Below are positions 7,152-14,654 of a DNA stretch of 19,676 nucleotides, piece after piece. The stretch covers positions 1 to 19,676 of the forward strand of contig CALAAS010000052.1 in assembly GCA_937885015.1 (NCBI GenBank). The letters are read 5' to 3'. The notes beneath the pieces are model-generated. The model searched no databases. It saw only the letters and a list, made by a program, of their open reading frames with translations, and was not told the DNA's origin. This DNA is from an uncultured Clostridium sp. (GTDB lineage Bacteria > Bacillota > Clostridia > Lachnospirales > Lachnospiraceae). The translations under genes were made by a program, and so were the position numbers. Position 1 is the stretch's first letter. Every line of letters begins with the position of its first letter.

Positions 7152-8435
7152 CTATGCCAGAAACTGGATCAGTACGCCGCCAATCGTAAGCATCAGCGCC
7201 CCGCAGGAGCGGGTCACAATCTGGGCAAAGGGCAGCAGTTCCATCCGTCTGGAGCTGCTGAGCACCGCCACATTGCCGGAACCGCCCATGTTCGTCGTAC
7301 ACATGCCCGCTGCAATCGCCGATTCCAGCGGATAAAAGTCCATCCGAATCCCAACCAGAGCCGCAGTCAGTGTGATCGCCCCCACGATCAATATCACTGA
7401 CAGCAGATACAGGGGAGTCAGTGTGTGAAGAATCGTCTTCAGGTCAATCAGTGTCACCCCAATTCCCGTCAATGCTGCAGCCGTCCAGCTTTTAATAGCA
7501 AACTGTCCCCACTCCCGAGCTGCATCCTCCAGACGGGCAGACAGAATTCCAGTCCCCTTTACCAGAACCACAGCAATAATCATCCAGGCATAGGTAGGAA
7601 TCACAGGCACCCACTTATGACAGAGAGCGCCTAGTCCGTAAAATACCAGAGAAATGACGAGTCCTGTCATCAAGAGCTCAAACGTCGGCTTCATCGGCGG
7701 CTGCGGCTTAACCACCTGACCGTCATTAACCAGGCGGCCGTTTCCCGTCAGGGACGGTCTCCTCTCCCCCAGATTATTGGCCAACCCGCCGAAAATAATT
7801 GCCACACAGTTTCCCAGCACCGTTGCCGGGGCTATCCTGGTCAGAATCTCTCCGGCGTCCGCCTGGAGCACAGATGCATACATTCCCGACAATGGCACAG
7901 CTCCCGCTGTCATCCCGCCACTTGTCATGGGAATTCCGATGTAGAGAATCCCCTCCAGAAAGGTATCCCCCATAACTATTCCCAGAATACCAGACAAAGT
8001 CACTCCCACCGCCAGTGCCAGAATGGCAGTGGGAAGAAGGCGTACCGTGGCCCGTAAAAGCAGATTCCGGTCAATATTAAACAGACTCCCAGTAATAAGA
8101 GCTGATATATAGAATACCAGAAACCCCTCTTCATTGACGAAACGATCCAATAACTGGTGGGTACCCGCCGGAATCAGTCCCGCCGCCTGAATTACCGCTG
8201 CTCCCAGAATACAGACAACCGAGCCGCCAAGATAGGTCCGAACGACTGGTACCGTATTCCCCAGAACATTCAGGCCTTCTCCAAGTACCATCAAAACCAG
8301 CAGGCCGCCTACCAGGCCGTCAGGCAGGCAGTCAGCATACATGCAGACCATAACCAGAGCCAGAATCCCCAGGTAAAGAAGAATCGGAAACCCCGCCACT
8401 GTTTTCGTTATATGAAACACGCTCTTTTCCCGCAT
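7152..8435 (-). CDS. 2-hydroxycarboxylate transporter (2HCT family, CitS/MaeN-like)
   Basis: 427 residues with about 11 membrane stretches. 2HCT proteins are Na+- or H+-coupled symporters for citrate, malate or related acids. The C-terminal re-entrant loop motif GGSG (384-387) and the following NVAVLSSSRRMELLPFAQI, including R396/R397 where substrate carboxylate-binding arginine is expected, are diagnostic. The first loop motif is SGGMTAGAVPLS (172-183), looser than the usual GGxG. The ATG at 8435 is preceded by GGAGG; an alternative in-frame start 45 bp upstream lacks one. It lies 52 bp after greA with no terminator seen, so it may be read from the upstream operon. Exact substrate is unknown; no citrate lyase or malate enzyme gene is nearby. 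Confidence 0.88.
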   Translation of the reverse strand: MREKSVFHITKTVAGFPILLYLGILALVMVCMYADCLPDGLVGGLLVLMVLGEGLNVLGNTVPVVRTYLGGSVVCILGAAVIQAAGLIPAGTHQLLDRFVNEEGFLVFYISALITGSLFNIDRNLLLRATVRLLPTAILALAVGVTLSGILGIVMGDTFLEGILYIGIPMTSGGMTAGAVPLSGMYASVLQADAGEILTRIAPATVLGNCVAIIFGGLANNLGERRPSLTGNGRLVNDGQVVKPQPPMKPTFELLMTGLVISLVFYGLGALCHKWVPVIPTYAWMIIAVVLVKGTGILSARLEDAAREWGQFAIKSWTAAALTGIGVTLIDLKTILHTLTPLYLLSVILIVGAITLTAALVGIRMDFYPLESAIAAGMCTTNMGGSGNVAVLSSSRRMELLPFAQIVTRSCGALMLTIGGVLIQFLA

Positions 8436-8487
8436 GTCCCCTCCTTTCTCCCGATCCATCCAACCGGAATCCGGAACCAATACCGCC

Positions 8488-8991
8488 TCAGTAGCTTCGA
8501 ATCTGGTCCGTATCTTCTTCGCCGGTTTTCTCGATCTTCTGTATCTGGACTACATAGCTGATTTTATCGTCAACCCGCACTTTAACTTCTTCTCCCACAT
8601 GGCGTCCCCGAATAGCCTTTCCCAAAGGTGATTCAATGCTGATCAGTCCCTTCATGGAGTTGCCCCGAATACTGGTTACCAGACGGTATACCTCTTCCTC
8701 GTCATCATCCTCAAAATAGAGAGTTACCGTATCATTGATGCCCACCTCATCCGGCCGGGACTGATCCGACACGATGCGGGCGTTTTTCAGCATATTTTCC
8801 AGATAACGAATCCGGCTCTCATTGCGGTTCTTATCCTTTTTTGCCGCATAATATTCAAAATTCTCGCTGAGATCTCCCTGGGCTCTGGCTTCCTTCACCG
8901 CCTCAATGGCAGCCTTGCGAACCACCAGTTTCCGGTGATCAATTTCTTCCTGAATCTTTTTCACATCGCTGGGCGTCAGCTGTTCTCTCAT
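8488..8991 (-). CDS. greA: Transcription elongation factor GreA
   Basis: 167 residues. GreA enters the RNA polymerase secondary channel and stimulates cleavage of backtracked RNA. An N-terminal coiled coil (about 8-75) carries the acidic tip GDLSENFEY, with D40 and E43 placed as the catalytic acids; Phe replaces the usual Ala in the tip. A C-terminal FKBP-like domain ends with SPLGKAIRGRHVGEEVKV. The ATG at 8991 matches the family N-terminus and has AGAGG upstream; a longer reading to 9144 would run into glmM and is not credible. The gene is separated from glmM by 92 bp that contain a long hairpin (9018-9055). Confidence 0.95.
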   Translation of the reverse strand: MREQLTPSDVKKIQEEIDHRKLVVRKAAIEAVKEARAQGDLSENFEYYAAKKDKNRNESRIRYLENMLKNARIVSDQSRPDEVGINDTVTLYFEDDDEEEVYRLVTSIRGNSMKGLISIESPLGKAIRGRHVGEEVKVRVDDKISYVVQIQKIEKTGEEDTDQIRSY

Positions 8992-9017
8992 ATCTTCTAC
9001 CTCTTTACACAAATAGT

Positions 9018-9055
9018 GGGAATGCCGCATAAAACCGCCTTTATACAGCATCCCC
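9018..9055 (-). other. Long RNA hairpin in the glmM-greA gap
   Basis: On the transcribed (minus) strand, positions 9055-9040 can pair with 9033-9018 over 16 consecutive base pairs, three of them G-U, closing a 6-nt loop. No U-run follows, so it is not a classic terminator. It ends about 26 nt before the greA start codon, leaving the ribosome binding site free. RNA processing, mRNA stability or a greA control element are possible. Confidence 0.7.
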
Positions 9056-9083
9056 AGTATTTTATATATTTTCGCAGGCTGCC

Positions 9084-10436
9084 TTAAAGCAGATGCCCCT
9101 GCTGTTCCATTACCGCAATTACCTGATCCACATAGGTTTCGCACAAACTGTCGCTCTGCGCCTCCACCATCACACGGATCAGCGGCTCTGTTCCGCTCTG
9201 GCGCAGAAGGATCCGTCCCGTATCTCCCAGGGCCTCTGCCACCTTTGCAACCTCAGCCTGCACTGCCAGATCCGCCTGGGCCGCCTCTTTACTCTTTACC
9301 TTCACATTCTTCAGAACCTGCGGATAAATCTTTACCTCCGAAGCCAGCTTTGCCAGGGTCTCTTTCTTTTCCAAGATTACTTCCATCACTTTTAAGGAGG
9401 TCAAAATCCCATCCCCCGTGGTCGCATGCTTACTGAAAATAATGTGTCCCGACTGCTCGCCGCCCAGGCAGTGGCCGTTCTGGGCCATATTCTCATACAC
9501 ATACTTATCTCCCACCGCCGTCTTCTCGTAGGAAATGTTTTCCCGGTCAAAGGCCTTATACAGGCCAAAATTCGACATGACCGTGGTTACCACCGTATTG
9601 TTGACCAGCGTTCCCTGCTCCTTCATGTATTTTCCGCAGAGATAAAGGATCTTATCGCCGTCCACAATCTCGCCATTCTCGTCCACTGCCATGCAGCGAT
9701 CCGCATCCCCGTCATAGGCAAACCCCACGTCCAGATGATTTTCCTTCACAAATTTCTGAAGTCCCTCCAGATGAGTAGAACCACAGTCCGTATTGATATT
9801 GACCCCATCTGGATTATTGTGAATCACATGCGTCTCTGCCCCAAGCGCATCAAATACATTCTTGGCAATGGCCGATGCGCTTCCGTTGGCGCAGTCCAGG
9901 CCGACCCGCATATTTTTAAAGGAGCGGGTGGCAATGGAAATCAGATATCCGATGTAACGGTTGCGCCCCGCCGCAAAATCCACGGTACGGCCGATGGCAT
10001 CCCGCTTTGCATAGGGAATTTCCCCCATCTCGCCGTCCAGATAAGATTCAATGCGCTCGATTACCGCCTCTTCCAGCTTTTCTCCCCGCTCATTGATTAC
10101 CTTGATTCCGTTGTCGTAATAGGGATTATGACTGGCGGAAATCATAATTCCGCAGTCAAAGCCTTCTGTCCGCACCACATAGGATACGCTTGGCGTTGTC
10201 GTCACATGCAGAAGATATGCGTCTGCACCGGAGGCCGTAAGACCTGCTACCAGCGAATACTCAAACATGTAACTGCTGCGTCTCGTATCCTTTCCGATTA
10301 CCACGCGGCACCGACCGGACGCTGCTTTCTGCCCGTAATACCAGCCCAGAAAACGCCCAACCCGATAAGCGTCCTCCACCGTCAGAGTTACGTTTGCTTC
10401 GCCACGGAAGCCGTCTGTACCAAAATATTTTCCCAT
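9084..10436 (-). CDS. glmM: Phosphoglucosamine mutase GlmM
   Basis: 450 residues, the normal length. It converts glucosamine-6-phosphate to glucosamine-1-phosphate on the route to UDP-GlcNAc, peptidoglycan and other envelope sugars. The start MGKYFGTDGFRGEAN is a family hallmark. The phosphorylated serine is S102 in ISASHNP, the Mg2+ site is D242/D244/D246 in DGDADR, the sugar-binding loop is GGEQSGH (325-331), and the phosphate-binding RQSGTEPLIRVM lies near the C-terminus. The ATG at 10436 follows an AGGAGG. It lies 58 bp after rmlD, in one run of envelope-precursor genes. Confidence 0.97.
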   Translation of the reverse strand: MGKYFGTDGFRGEANVTLTVEDAYRVGRFLGWYYGQKAASGRCRVVIGKDTRRSSYMFEYSLVAGLTASGADAYLLHVTTTPSVSYVVRTEGFDCGIMISASHNPYYDNGIKVINERGEKLEEAVIERIESYLDGEMGEIPYAKRDAIGRTVDFAAGRNRYIGYLISIATRSFKNMRVGLDCANGSASAIAKNVFDALGAETHVIHNNPDGVNINTDCGSTHLEGLQKFVKENHLDVGFAYDGDADRCMAVDENGEIVDGDKILYLCGKYMKEQGTLVNNTVVTTVMSNFGLYKAFDRENISYEKTAVGDKYVYENMAQNGHCLGGEQSGHIIFSKHATTGDGILTSLKVMEVILEKKETLAKLASEVKIYPQVLKNVKVKSKEAAQADLAVQAEVAKVAEALGDTGRILLRQSGTEPLIRVMVEAQSDSLCETYVDQVIAVMEQQGHLL

Positions 10437-10494
10437 CGTTTCGATGTCCTCCTCGACTCTCTTATTTTCCCGCTTCGCAAAATATTCTTCCGCC

Positions 10495-11355
10495 CTACAG
10501 AATTTCTTTCAGATAACGCCCCAGCGCATCCTGCCAGGAAGGCAGACGCTCAAAGCCATTTTCTGACAACTTTTCCTTGCTGATCCGGCTGTTTTCCGGA
10601 CGCTTTGCCTGTCCCGGATACATAGCTGTATACTGAGCCGTGCTGACTGGAGATACCTGAACATCTGTCATTCCGGCCTGCCGGAAAATCTCTCTGGCAA
10701 ATTCATACCAGCTGCACAGTCCTTCATTGGTGGCGTGATATCGGCCATACTTCTCCGTCTGGATCATATCCACCAGAAGTCTGGCCAGGTCATAGGTATA
10801 GGTGGGAGAACCAATCTGGTCATCCACCACGCTCACTGCCCCGCGTTCCTTTCCCAGCCGCAGCATGGTCTTGATAAAATTCTTTCCATTGACGCCAAAC
10901 ACCCAGGCAATCCGCACAATAAAATATTTCTGAAGAAGTTCCTCCATGGCCAGCTCTCCTTCATATTTGGCCTGGCCATACGCATTCAGCGGATCCCTTT
11001 CATCATCCGGCTCCCAGGGTCTGGTTCCCTGTCCGTTGAACACATAGTCTGTGCTGATATACATCATCTTGATATCCAGATCCCGGCACACTTCTGCAAT
11101 ATTCCGGGTTCCTCCGGCATTGACAAGGCGGCAGAGATCCATATTCTGCTCCGCTGCATCTACTGCAGTATATGCGGCGCAGTGGATTACCGCATCCGGT
11201 CCGGCCTCAGAAATTACGCGGCGGCAGGCCGCCGCATCTGTAATATCCATCTCATCCACATCTACGCCAATGCCGGTAATGCCCCGCTTTTTCAGCTCGT
11301 TCATCACGTCGAATCCCAGCTGTCCCTTTACTCCTGTCACCAATACTTTCATCAT
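10495..11355 (-). CDS. rmlD: dTDP-4-dehydrorhamnose reductase (RmlD/RfbD)
   Basis: 286 residues, a short-chain dehydrogenase/reductase of the last step to dTDP-L-rhamnose, using NAD(P)H. The nucleotide-binding GVKGQLG is at residues 8-14, STDYVFNG at 101-108 and the catalytic YxxxK at Y126/K130. The ATG at 11355 overlaps the rmlB stop in an ATGA arrangement and has GGAG 7 nt upstream; the second ATG at 11352 is possible. Because no rmlC epimerase is in this cluster, the true product could also be another dTDP-6-deoxyhexose, but RmlD is the simplest reading. Confidence 0.93.
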   Translation of the reverse strand: MMKVLVTGVKGQLGFDVMNELKKRGITGIGVDVDEMDITDAAACRRVISEAGPDAVIHCAAYTAVDAAEQNMDLCRLVNAGGTRNIAEVCRDLDIKMMYISTDYVFNGQGTRPWEPDDERDPLNAYGQAKYEGELAMEELLQKYFIVRIAWVFGVNGKNFIKTMLRLGKERGAVSVVDDQIGSPTYTYDLARLLVDMIQTEKYGRYHATNEGLCSWYEFAREIFRQAGMTDVQVSPVSTAQYTAMYPGQAKRPENSRISKEKLSENGFERLPSWQDALGRYLKEIL

Positions 11356-12374
11356 AACCGATCTCCATACATCTTTTCAAAATACTGGCTGTACTCACCG
11401 CTGATGATGTGCTTCCACCAGTCCTGATTGTTCAGATACCACTCGATCGTCTGCTGAATTCCCGTATCAAAATTATACTTCGGCTTCCATCCAAGCTCTG
11501 TCTCGATCTTAGTCGGGTCTATGGCGTAGCGCAGATCATGGCCCGGACGATCCTTTACATAGCGGATCAGGCTCTCCGGCTTTCCAAGAGCCGCAAGAAT
11601 CGTTTTCACAACTTCCAAATTCGTTCTCTCATTATGACCGCCGATATTATAGACCTCTCCCACACGTCCTTTATGGATAATCAAATCAATGGCCTCGCAG
11701 TGATCCGATACGTGAAGCCAGTCGCGGACGTTGGCGCCGTCCCCATATACCGGCAGCTCCTCATCCGCCAGCGCCCGGCTGATCATCAGAGGAATCAGCT
11801 TCTCCGGAAAATGATAGGGGCCGTAGTTATTGGAACAGCGGGACACCGTAACCGGAAGTCCGTAGGTTCTGTGGTATGCCAATACAAACAGATCTGCACT
11901 GGCCTTAGACGAGGAATATGGACTGGATGTATGGATTGGCGTCTCCTCCGTAAAGAAAAGCTCTGGACGGTCCAGGGGCAGATCTCCGTATACCTCATCC
12001 GTGGATACCTGATGGTAACGCTGAATGCCGTACTCTCTGCAGGCGTCCAGCAGCGTGGTGGTTCCAATTACGTTGGTCCGTACAAAAGCCTCCGGATCCG
12101 TAATGGAACGATCCACATGGCTCTCCGCCGCAAAGTTTACCACCATGTCCGGTTTTTCCTTCTCGAACAGGTCAAACACAAACTTCCGGTCCGCAATATC
12201 TCCCCGGACAAATTTGTAGTTGGGTTTATTCTCCACGGGTTTTAAGGTCTCCAGGTTGCCCGCATAGGTCAGAAGATCCAGGTTAATAATGGTATCCTCC
12301 GGGTATTTATTTACCATATGATGTACAAAGTTTCCGCCGATAAAGCCGGCGCCGCCTGTTACGATAATTTTCAT
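11352..12374 (-). CDS. rmlB: dTDP-glucose 4,6-dehydratase RmlB
   Basis: 340 residues, usual length. It converts dTDP-glucose to dTDP-4-keto-6-deoxyglucose with bound NAD+. The Rossmann motif GGAGFIG is at 7-13, the active-site triad T125-D126-E127 in STDEVYG, and the catalytic Y153/K157 in SPYSSSKAS. The ATG at 12374 gives the expected MKIIVTGGAG start; an in-frame reading from 12440 adds 22 residues with no family counterpart and overlaps rmlA. It sits 19 bp after rmlA and overlaps rmlD by 4 bp. Confidence 0.97.
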   Translation of the reverse strand: MKIIVTGGAGFIGGNFVHHMVNKYPEDTIINLDLLTYAGNLETLKPVENKPNYKFVRGDIADRKFVFDLFEKEKPDMVVNFAAESHVDRSITDPEAFVRTNVIGTTTLLDACREYGIQRYHQVSTDEVYGDLPLDRPELFFTEETPIHTSSPYSSSKASADLFVLAYHRTYGLPVTVSRCSNNYGPYHFPEKLIPLMISRALADEELPVYGDGANVRDWLHVSDHCEAIDLIIHKGRVGEVYNIGGHNERTNLEVVKTILAALGKPESLIRYVKDRPGHDLRYAIDPTKIETELGWKPKYNFDTGIQQTIEWYLNNQDWWKHIISGEYSQYFEKMYGDRL

Positions 12375-12393
12375 CCTTCTCGAATCCTTTCTA

Positions 12394-13290
12394 TCAGCCT
12401 TCCAGATGCAGACGGTCCACATATTTTCCGTCCAACACATCCTTCAGGTATTTTCCATACTGATTTTTCTTATATACTTCATAGGCAGCCATCATGTCAT
12501 CCCTGGTAATCCAGCCATTTAAATAGGCAATCTCTTCCAGGCAGGCAATCTTTCTGTGCTGATGGGTCTCCACCGTCTTCACAAAATTCGTAGCCTCCAC
12601 CAGAGACTCATGGGTTCCCGTATCCAGCCAGGTAAAACCCTGGCCCAGCAGGATCACATCCAGATCGCCATTTTCCAGATAAATCCGGTTTAAATCCGTA
12701 ATTTCCAGCTCGCCGCGGGCTGACGGTTTCAGATTTTTGGCATACTCCACCACCCGGTTGTCGTAGAAGTACAGGCCTGTCACGCAGTAATTGGACTTGG
12801 GTTTCTCCGGCTTCTCTTCAATGGAAACAGCCTTTCCCTGATCATCGAATTCCACAATACCAAACCGTTCCGGATCGTCCACATAGTAACCGAATACAGT
12901 TGCTCCAGAAGCCTTGGAGGCAGCAGTCCTAAGGCGCTTTCTGAGGCCCTGGCCCTGGAAAATATTATCTCCCAGGATCATGGCAACCGAATCGCTGCCT
13001 ATAAACCTCTCGCCAATGATAAAGGCCTGGGCCAATCCATCGGGACTTGGCTGTACGGCATAGCTCAAATGGATGCCAAACTGGCTCCCATCCCCGAACA
13101 GTGCCTCAAAGCGCGGCGTATCCTCCGGTGTGGAAATAATCAGAATATCCCGGATTCCGGCATTCATCAGAACCGAAAGCGGATAATAAATCATCGGTTT
13201 ATCATAGATCGGCAAAAGCTGTTTGGATGTCACTCGGGTAAGCGGGTAGAGACGTGTTCCTGAACCGCCCGCCAAAACAATACCTTTCAT
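12394..13290 (-). CDS. rmlA: Glucose-1-phosphate thymidylyltransferase RmlA
   Basis: 298 residues. It makes dTDP-glucose from glucose-1-phosphate and dTTP, the entry step of dTDP-deoxysugar synthesis. The nucleotidyl-transferase signature GGSGTRLYPLT is at residues 8-18, TSKQLLPIYDKPM follows, and the metal-binding aspartate is D108 in ILGDNIF. The ATG at 13290 is preceded by GAGGAG. It is the first gene after the promoter at 13348-13376. Confidence 0.97.
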   Translation of the reverse strand: MKGIVLAGGSGTRLYPLTRVTSKQLLPIYDKPMIYYPLSVLMNAGIRDILIISTPEDTPRFEALFGDGSQFGIHLSYAVQPSPDGLAQAFIIGERFIGSDSVAMILGDNIFQGQGLRKRLRTAASKASGATVFGYYVDDPERFGIVEFDDQGKAVSIEEKPEKPKSNYCVTGLYFYDNRVVEYAKNLKPSARGELEITDLNRIYLENGDLDVILLGQGFTWLDTGTHESLVEATNFVKTVETHQHRKIACLEEIAYLNGWITRDDMMAAYEVYKKNQYGKYLKDVLDGKYVDRLHLEG

Positions 13291-13347
13291 CTTTTTGTTC
13301 TCCTCGTACATATTTTTCACAAAAGGGCATATTTCAGCACTATACGT

Positions 13348-13376
13348 AATATAGCACAAAACGCCCTGTCTTGCAA
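13348..13376 (-). promoter_or_regulatory. Promoter of the rmlABD-glmM-greA run
   Basis: On the minus strand, -35 TTGCAA (13376-13371) and -10 TATATT (13353-13348) are exactly 17 bp apart. It starts 3 bp after the sortase stop codon, and a transcript starting near 13341 would have a 50-nt leader. An imperfect inverted repeat (AGGGC at 13324-13328 against GCCCT at 13363-13367, with inner CTATA/TATAG arms) surrounds the -10 and might be an operator. Confidence 0.72.
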
Positions 13377-13378
13377 AT

Positions 13379-14149
13379 TTATTTCATGTCTGCATCCTGC
13401 CGGTTTCCCTCAGCCACGCCGCTTTCTGGCTCTCTGACTGCATACAGGATCGTTCTTGCATCCTCAAATTCATAGCTGCAGGTCACAAAGGAATATAAGC
13501 TTTCTATTTCCTCCTCTGGCAGCTCCCGGAACAGGCAATTTTCCGTCATAACTTCCGCATAAGCAGTCAGTTCCTCCTTGGAGGCAAAATCCGTGCGCCG
13601 GCGCACACCGCTGCTGTCTGAGACCACAGTCCCAATGGTGCGAAGATACAACGTTTCCTCCGGCAGATACAGAGTAATCTCCCGATGATCCTCAAAATAA
13701 TCCTTCTCCTTAAAGCGCACCAGTTCTGCAAACATACTCCCATTCCGCATGTGATGCCCATAGAAAACGGAATGGGCCCCCTTACAATCCGGATCACTGG
13801 CATAGTCCAGAAAAATCGATCCAGCCGCGTTTTCATCTCCATGAAAATCCCGGTGGAGATATGTCTCATTATCTGCTGCCTGCACCACCGGATAAGATAT
13901 TCCCGTCCCCGGTATCTCCAGCCATGCCTTCACATCCGCATTCTCTTCTAAAAGTGCTTCAAAGGGAACCGGCGGCTCCGCCGAAACAGCCGACGATTTC
14001 TCCCGTTCTGGTTCCAGGACTATCGCCTGCTCTGTCGTCTCTTCTGACCGGTTCCCATAAAAAAGCACAGACGCGCCCACCCCGCCGGCACACAGGGCAC
14101 CGGCGAGAAAAAGCGCGCCTCTTCTCATCCATTTTACAGGTTTATTCAA
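13379..14149 (-). CDS. Class B sortase
   Basis: 256 residues. Sortases are membrane-anchored transpeptidases that attach proteins to peptidoglycan. A basic N-terminus and one membrane anchor (about 11-31) precede an extracellular domain. The catalytic set is H132 (FYGHHM), C224 (FVTCSYEF) and R232 (DARTILYAVR); the inserted helix and the order NGSMF...YFEDHREITLYLPE match class B. The start is apparently a TTG at 14149 that overlaps the deaminase stop by 4 bp (TTGA), with GAAGGGAAG upstream; an ATG at 14128 lacks a ribosome binding site. No sortase substrate with an LPxTG/NPxTG-like signal is nearby, so it may serve distant targets. Confidence 0.88.
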   Translation of the reverse strand: MNKPVKWMRRGALFLAGALCAGGVGASVLFYGNRSEETTEQAIVLEPEREKSSAVSAEPPVPFEALLEENADVKAWLEIPGTGISYPVVQAADNETYLHRDFHGDENAAGSIFLDYASDPDCKGAHSVFYGHHMRNGSMFAELVRFKEKDYFEDHREITLYLPEETLYLRTIGTVVSDSSGVRRRTDFASKEELTAYAEVMTENCLFRELPEEEIESLYSFVTCSYEFEDARTILYAVREPESGVAEGNRQDADMK

Positions 14150-14634
14150 TAGCCGAACTTCCCTTCCAGGGATTCGTCCTCCCGAATCCAGTCCTCTACT
14201 TCAACTACACGGTAATCGTTCTTAGTGTCCCGGATGTAGACCCGGCTGATTCCCGCATTGATAATCATCCGTTTGCACATAGAACAGCTGCTGGAATTTT
14301 CCACGTATTCTCCCGTCCGCGCATCCACTCCAGTCAGATACAGTGACGAGCCGATCATCCGCTCTCTTGAAGCGCTGATAATGGCGTTTGCCTCCGCATG
14401 AACGCTGCGGCAAAGCTCATAACGCTCTCCTCTGGGAACATGGAGTTCTTCACGGATACAGCGGCCGATATCACTGCAGTTTCTGCGTCCCCGCGGTGCC
14501 CCCACATAGCCTGTGGAAACCACCTCGTCATTGTTGACGATCACCGCTCCATAATGCTTTCTCAGGCACGTACTTCTCTGAGAAACCATTTCCGCCAGAT
14601 CCAGGTAATAATTTACCTTATCCCTTCTCTCCAT
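14146..14634 (-). CDS. dCMP deaminase (ComEB-like)
   Basis: 162 residues, a zinc cytidine/deoxycytidylate deaminase that turns dCMP into dUMP for dTMP synthesis. The zinc site is H79-A80-E81 (HAEANAI) with C117 and C120; the second half reads SCSMC, with Ser replacing the Pro of the usual PCxxC. The GAPRG motif (45-49) is typical of dCMP deaminases. The ATG at 14634 has AGGAG upstream and follows prfA by 20 bp. The next gene overlaps by 4 bp. Confidence 0.92.
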   Translation of the reverse strand: MERRDKVNYYLDLAEMVSQRSTCLRKHYGAVIVNNDEVVSTGYVGAPRGRRNCSDIGRCIREELHVPRGERYELCRSVHAEANAIISASRERMIGSSLYLTGVDARTGEYVENSSSCSMCKRMIINAGISRVYIRDTKNDYRVVEVEDWIREDESLEGKFGY

Positions 14635-14654
14635 CCGCCTCTCCTTTCCGGCCT

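Noticed and set aside
6049..7302. Longer EutH-like protein starting at 7302
   Set aside because: The added 60 residues overlap the end of the 2HCT gene and have no membrane character; the ATG at 7122 has AGGAGG.
9426..10583. 385-codon plus-strand frame opposite glmM
   Set aside because: It is antisense to all conserved GlmM motifs and has no ribosome binding site or family resemblance.
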